Assembly (NCBI RefSeq): GCF_007846085.1
Contig: NZ_VOEJ01000006.1
Coordinates: 62,001 to 126,000 of the forward strand
Direction of reading: 5' to 3'
DNA from: Mucilaginibacter pallidiroseus
GTDB taxonomy: Bacteria > Bacteroidota > Bacteroidia > Sphingobacteriales > Sphingobacteriaceae
Length of the DNA: 64,000 bases
Shown here: positions 59,936-64,000 of the stretch, piece by piece
Position numbering within the stretch: the first letter of the stretch is position 1
How the letters are laid out: each line of letters starts with the position of its first letter
Made by a program: the position numbers and the translations under genes
Notes under the pieces: model-generated
What the model saw: the letters and a program-made list of their open reading frames with translations, nothing else
What the model was told of the DNA's origin: nothing
Database searches by the model: none

Positions 59936-62767
59936 TTAAACCACAATATTTACAATGCGGCCTTTCACTACAATCAGTTTCTTAGGCGTTTTGCCGTCCA
60001 GGTATTTTTGAACATCTGCGCTGGCTAATACCGCTTCTTCTACTTCTTTTTGTTCAAGCGTAAGCGGTAAGCTAATGGTTGTTTTCATTTTTCCGTTGAT
60101 AGATACGGGGTAGTTGAATGAATCTTCGACCAAGTAAGCCGGGTTGAATTTAGGATATGAAGCGTAAGACAATGTGCCTGCCTCGTTGCCAAGCAATACC
60201 CAAAGTTCCTCGCAGATGTGCGGTGCATAAGGCTCTAATATGATCACCAAATCCTGCAGGATAGCGCGTTTGTTACATTTAAGATCGGTAAGTTCATTAA
60301 CCGCTATCATGAAGCTTGATACAGATGTGTTGAATGAAAAACGCTCAATATCCTGCTCAACCTTCTGGATTATTTTGTGCAATGCTTTCAACTCAGCTTT
60401 TGATGGCTCGGCATCACTTACCGTAAAATTAAAATCAGCGTCATGGAACAATTTCCAAAATTTACGCAGGAATTTGAACACACCCTCGATACCGTTGGTG
60501 TTCCACGGTTTGCTTTGCTCAAGCGGCCCAAGGAACATTTCGTACATGCGCAGCGTGTCTGCGCCATAGCGTTGCGCGAGGTCATCTGGGTTAACTACGT
60601 TATAGTAACGTTTAGACATTTTTTCAATCTCTACACCGCAGATATATTTCCCGTTTTCAAGTATAAATTCGGCATCTTTGAAGTCAGGGCGCCATTCCTT
60701 AAACTTATTTAAATTCAATACCTCATTCTCCACAATGTTTACATCTACGTGAATTGGCGAAGTTTCATAGTCCTTTATCAAACCATGTGACACAAAGGTG
60801 TTGGTGCCTTTTCCTTCTGCATCAATTAAACGGTAAACAAAGTTACTTCGGCCCTGGATCATACCCTGATTGATAAGCTTTTTAAAAGGCTCTTCTTCAA
60901 CCACTTTGCCAATGTCTTTCAAAAACTTGTTCCAAAAGCGGCTGTACAACAAGTGACCGGTGGCATGTTCGCTGCCGCCAATGTAAAGGTCAACGTCTTT
61001 CCAATATTCGATGGCATCCTTAGATGCAAACTCCTGATCGTTATGTGCATCCATATAGCGATACCAGTACCAGCTTGAGCCGGCCCAACCAGGCATGGTG
61101 CTTAGTTCGTATTCACCTTTTGGGTGCTTCCAGTCCGAAGCGCGACCCAATGGTGGTTCTCCAGTTTCAGTTGGTAAATATTTATCAATGTCAGGCAGCA
61201 AAAGAGGTAAGTCTGACTCTTCTATTAAGCGCGGTATATTAGCTTTAAAGTAAACCGGTACGGGCTCACCCCAATAACGCTGACGGCCGAAAATGGCATC
61301 GCGCATCCTGAAATTTACCTTTGCTTTCCCCAAGCCAAGTTCTTCCAATTTAGCAACTACGGCAGCGGTAGCTTCCTTGTATTCCAGGCCATTGATAAAA
61401 TTCGAGTTAATGTATTTACCTTCCTTGGTCGGATCAGCCTCGGTATCTATCTTTTGGATATCAATGATCGGGATGATCGGTAAGTTAAAGTGCTTGGCAA
61501 ACAGGTAGTCGCGCTGGTCGCCGCTTGGCACCGCCATTACAGCGCCTGTGCCGTAACCTGCCAAAACATAATCCGCAATCCAGATCTGTACCATCTCGCC
61601 ATTTAGCGGGTTGGTAACATAGCTACCCGTAAAAGCGCCTGATACGGTTTTGGTATCGGCCATACGGTCAAGCTCACTTTTCTTTTTGGTTTGGGTTATG
61701 TATGCTTCAATAGCGTCTTTTTGCTCGGGCGTGGTCAATTGCGAAACAAGCTCATGCTCGGGTGCTATTACCAAGAAGCTTACACCAAAAATGGTATCAA
61801 CTCGGGTGGTGAATACTTCAATATAAGGAGCCGGAGTTTCGGTGCCGGTTGCTAGAGTGCCCTCACTTACACCCGCACCAGCTGCCCCATAGATAGGAAA
61901 CTTTACACTTGCACCAACGCTCTTGCCAATCCAGTTGCGCTGCATTTCTTTAAGCGGTTCGGGCCAGTCAATAGTATCGAGCCCGGTAAGCAGTCGCTGG
62001 GCATAGGCAGTTATGCGCATGCTCCACTGCATCATTTTCTTTTGTTCAACAGGGTAACCGCCGCGCTCGCTAAAGCCGTCTTTCACCTCGTCATTAGCCA
62101 ACACGGTACCCAGGGCGGCGCACCAGTTTACAGTGCTTTCGCGCAGGTAGGTAAGGCGATATTTTAACAATTCTTCCTGCTGCTGCTGGTTGGTCATGGC
62201 CTTCCACTCGTCGGCAGTAAAACTTAATATTTCATCATCGCAAGCGGCATTGATACCGGCAGAGCCGTTGCTCTCAAAGTGCGCTACCAATTTGTCAATA
62301 CCTTCGGCTTTATCGGCATCTTTATTATACCAGCTGTTAAACAGCTGCATAAATATCCACTGTGTCCACTTGTAATAATCGGGCGAGCTGGTGCGCACTT
62401 CGCGGCTCCAGTCGAATGAGAAACCAATTTGGTCCAGCTGGCGGCGGTAGGTGGCAATATTGGCTTCGGTGGTAACAGAAGGATGCTGACCGGTTTGTAT
62501 AGCATACTGCTCGGCCGGCAGGCCAAAGCTATCATAACCCATAGGGTGCAACACGTTAAAACCTTTAAGGCGCTTGTAGCGTGCAAAAATATCTGAGGCA
62601 ATGTAACCCAGCGGGTGCCCAACATGCAGGCCCGCACCAGATGGGTAGGGGAACATATCCAGCACATAGTACTTTGGTTTATCGCTTGTGTTTTCGGCTT
62701 TAAACGTATGGTTGTCGGCCCAAAACTGTTGCCATTTTTTCTCGATATCCTTAAATTGATAATCCAT
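59936..62767 (-). CDS. leuS: Leucyl-tRNA synthetase
   Basis: A 943-residue class I aminoacyl-tRNA synthetase from the ATG at 62767; 18 upstream in-frame codons are not conserved in style. The HIGH motif is 'HVGH' at residues 48-51 in '[16 protein letters not shown]', the editing domain includes '[20 protein letters not shown]', and the KMSKS motif is '[15 protein letters not shown]' near residue 715. It charges tRNA-Leu. Length is normal for the bacterial type. Confidence 0.97.
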   Translation of the reverse strand: MDYQFKDIEKKWQQFWADNHTFKAENTSDKPKYYVLDMFPYPSGAGLHVGHPLGYIASDIFARYKRLKGFNVLHPMGYDSFGLPAEQYAIQTGQHPSVTTEANIATYRRQLDQIGFSFDWSREVRTSSPDYYKWTQWIFMQLFNSWYNKDADKAEGIDKLVAHFESNGSAGINAACDDEILSFTADEWKAMTNQQQQEELLKYRLTYLRESTVNWCAALGTVLANDEVKDGFSERGGYPVEQKKMMQWSMRITAYAQRLLTGLDTIDWPEPLKEMQRNWIGKSVGASVKFPIYGAAGAGVSEGTLATGTETPAPYIEVFTTRVDTIFGVSFLVIAPEHELVSQLTTPEQKDAIEAYITQTKKKSELDRMADTKTVSGAFTGSYVTNPLNGEMVQIWIADYVLAGYGTGAVMAVPSGDQRDYLFAKHFNLPIIPIIDIQKIDTEADPTKEGKYINSNFINGLEYKEATAAVVAKLEELGLGKAKVNFRMRDAIFGRQRYWGEPVPVYFKANIPRLIEESDLPLLLPDIDKYLPTETGEPPLGRASDWKHPKGEYELSTMPGWAGSSWYWYRYMDAHNDQEFASKDAIEYWKDVDLYIGGSEHATGHLLYSRFWNKFLKDIGKVVEEEPFKKLINQGMIQGRSNFVYRLIDAEGKGTNTFVSHGLIKDYETSPIHVDVNIVENEVLNLNKFKEWRPDFKDAEFILENGKYICGVEIEKMSKRYYNVVNPDDLAQRYGADTLRMYEMFLGPLEQSKPWNTNGIEGVFKFLRKFWKLFHDADFNFTVSDAEPSKAELKALHKIIQKVEQDIERFSFNTSVSSFMIAVNELTDLKCNKRAILQDLVIILEPYAPHICEELWVLLGNEAGTLSYASYPKFNPAYLVEDSFNYPVSINGKMKTTISLPLTLEQKEVEEAVLASADVQKYLDGKTPKKLIVVKGRIVNIVV

Positions 62768-62955
62768 TATTGTATTTACACATTGGTAAGATTGCGAAAA
62801 TAGTAAAAACTGCTTACACATAAATCATTAAGCAGCAGTTTCAGCACACAAAGTCCATATATCCTGTAGGCTTACATTAAAGTTTGCGGCGCATTTTTAA
62901 TGGTGTACTTTCGTGGCACATGGCGGTTTACGTACGCAAACCGGGCCGTTTAAAC

Positions 62956-63339
62956 ATGGGCAAAGCGTTTAAGGATAAAGATATGCAGGCTGTTATTGGC
63001 TGGGTGCTCCGTTTAGGGGTACTTATATCTATGCTTGTGGTATTCATTGGCGGGATTATTTATCTGTATCGCCATGGCCATACAACTGCCAGTTACCATC
63101 AGTTTAAAGGTGTGCCCGATTTTGTTACCGGCATACCCAACATTTTTAGCGCAATTGTAAACGGGCGCGGCCGGGCCATTATACAGGCGGGCATTATTTT
63201 ACTTATCATAACGCCAATTGTGCGGGTAGCCTTTTCAATTGTTGGCTTCATCATCGAGCGTGATTGGCTTTACACCGGTATCTCCGTTATCGTATTGCTT
63301 ATCATTCTTTTTAGTGCCATCAGCGGCCACGCAGGATAA
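62956..63339 (+). CDS. DUF1634 family membrane protein
   Basis: A 127-residue protein from the ATG at 62956; in-frame ATGs further upstream exist but give a hydrophilic extension not typical of the family. Three membrane helices are visible ('IGWVLRLGVLISMLVVFIGG', 'AIIQAGIILLIITPIVRVAF' and 'YTGISVIVLLIILFSAIS'), and 'RIGVLISxxV...TPxxRV' matches DUF1634. Family members often lie beside DUF81/TauE-type permeases; here the KTSC gene follows instead. Confidence 0.82.
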   Translation: MGKAFKDKDMQAVIGWVLRLGVLISMLVVFIGGIIYLYRHGHTTASYHQFKGVPDFVTGIPNIFSAIVNGRGRAIIQAGIILLIITPIVRVAFSIVGFIIERDWLYTGISVIVLLIILFSAISGHAG

Positions 63340-63378
63340 ATTTCTAAAACTATTTTGATTTAATGGCGCTGTATAGGT

Positions 63379-63594
63379 ATGTATCGTGTTCCTGTACATT
63401 CATCGGCTTTGCAAAGCGTGGGCTATGATGCCGATGCAGAAGTTTTGGAACTCGAATTCCATGATAACGGCGGCGTTTGGCAGTACCTTAACATCAAGCC
63501 ATCGGTGTTCAAAAAATTTGCACGATCACAATCATTAGGCAATTACTTTGTAACTAAAATAAAAGGTAAATATCCCGAGAAAAAGGTAGGGTAG
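63379..63594 (+). CDS. KTSC domain protein
   Basis: A 71-residue protein that is essentially one KTSC domain: 'SSALQSVGYDADAEVLELEF', 'WQYLNIKPSVFKKFARS' and 'LGNYFVTKIKGKYPEKKV'. KTSC domains are small folds often found near or fused to RNA-modifying enzymes; function unknown. It follows the DUF1634 gene after 39 bp and converges on the truncated OMP gene with 3 bp between. Confidence 0.88.
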   Translation: MYRVPVHSSALQSVGYDADAEVLELEFHDNGGVWQYLNIKPSVFKKFARSQSLGNYFVTKIKGKYPEKKVG

Positions 63595-63597
63595 TGG

Positions 63598-64000
63598 CTA
63601 TTGATTAAGGCGCTTTTGCTCGGCCTCGTTACCTACATTGCGGCGCGCTGCTGCCTTAACTGATTTTTTACCGAAGCGGTACGTAAAGTCGAGCTTAAAG
63701 TAACGGGTTTCGGTTTTATCGTATATCGAGAGCCTTAGGTTGTTAAAGTTCACATTTCCCCTGTCTCGCCTAACGTTAAATATGTCATTTGCATTGAGTG
63801 TTAGCTTGCCGAGCTTATTAAACAACTGCTTGCTTATGCCGGCATTTATGTAGTAAACAGGTTTAAAGCGGGTAATACCATAAATAGCGCTGCTTTCATA
63901 GTGGCCGGCAATTTCGGCAGCAATGGTTTTACTGATGGTAAAATTTTGACTGGTATTAAGCACCAGATAGCCCGATCCTTTACTAAAGTTGCCATAGCGT
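63598..64000 (-). CDS. Outer membrane beta-barrel protein, C-terminal part (cut by window edge)
   Basis: The frame is open from the stop at 63598 to the window end, so the gene continues beyond 64000; 133 or more residues are visible. 'NFTISKTIAAEIAGHY', 'AGISKQLFNKLGKLTLNAND' and 'FNVRRDRGNVNF' are typical of the end of OMP_b-brl_3 barrels such as the protein at 56252-58789. The last residues are charged ('RRNVGNEAEQKRLNQ'), as in that paralogue. It is probably a TonB-dependent-receptor-like protein. Confidence 0.8.
   Translation of the reverse strand, partial: RYGNFSKGSGYLVLNTSQNFTISKTIAAEIAGHYESSAIYGITRFKPVYYINAGISKQLFNKLGKLTLNANDIFNVRRDRGNVNFNNLRLSIYDKTETRYFKLDFTYRFGKKSVKAAARRNVGNEAEQKRLNQ

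Noticed and set aside
1-64000. Phage, integrative element or insertion sequence
   Set aside because: No integrase, transposase, phage structural gene or tRNA-linked direct repeats are visible in the window.

Overview
The window looks like chromosomal DNA of a Bacteroidota bacterium of the Sphingobacteriaceae type, most likely Mucilaginibacter or a close relative. The reasons are a T9SS type A C-terminal domain, several CarboxypepD-reg/OMP beta-barrel proteins, a Porin_10-like porin, a DUF5606 protein, an ECF sigma module with a 'F-x-V-P-x-G-Y-F-E' partner protein, TAnnTTTG-type promoter -7 elements in place of Shine-Dalgarno driven starts, and moderate GC. The genus is inferred, not proven. 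I see no rRNA, tRNA, CRISPR array, phage or insertion sequence. Almost every gene is an intact core or lineage-typical gene, and no gene-free stretch exceeds 300 bp.

Layout. 1-950: tandem-FKBP lipoprotein. 951-9406: a photolyase/cryptochrome neighbourhood. It holds an SDR/TIGR01777/photolyase operon, a small membrane protein, a TetR/HAD/ABC1-kinase operon and a divergent DASH cryptochrome; the HAD gene is frameshifted. 9620-14255: 2-oxoglutarate dehydrogenase E1 and E2 (sucA, sucB) with a strong terminator. 14303-19558: REP-like repeat, DinB protein, GT39 glycosyltransferase, two outer-membrane-type proteins and a DUF58 protein. 19678-24660: a GH130 protein convergent with two GT4 glycosyltransferases, one fused to a C-terminal alpha-helical domain. 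24914-31236: a minus-strand run of PLP aminotransferase, ECF sigma factor with a repeat-bearing membrane partner and a Spy-like protein, Bcp peroxiredoxin, M23 peptidase and FAH-family hydrolase. 31334-38965: minimal T9SS protein, Kup potassium transporter, lpxK/purine nucleoside phosphorylase/porin operon and a beta-lactamase-like serine hydrolase. 38967-48948: VOC protein, EngB GTPase, UbiA prenyltransferase, Crp/Fnr regulator with a palindromic site before the neighbouring SDR gene, PepF-like oligopeptidase, membrane proteins, PAP2 phosphatase and amino-acid permease. 49015-64000: secreted GATase-like protein, cyclophilin, DUF5606, Dabb protein, CDF transporter, RlmH, membrane MutS-like ATPase, OMP receptor, acyltransferase, LeuS, DUF1634, KTSC and a truncated OMP receptor.

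How genes work together. The clearest modules are: (i) the light/DNA-repair neighbourhood; (ii) SucA-SucB of the TCA cycle; (iii) the GH130/GT4/GT4-helical glycan module, which is the best candidate for an incompletely described pathway; (iv) the ECF sigma module with an amplified seven-copy motif in the presumed anti-sigma protein; (v) Crp/Fnr regulator plus SDR target with a site placed as for class II activation. A-rich AAAGT/AAAGC oligonucleotide repeats lie between genes and also inside two coding regions: the SucB linker and the signal peptide of the secreted GATase-like protein. This suggests that an intergenic repeat family has been recruited into protein sequence.
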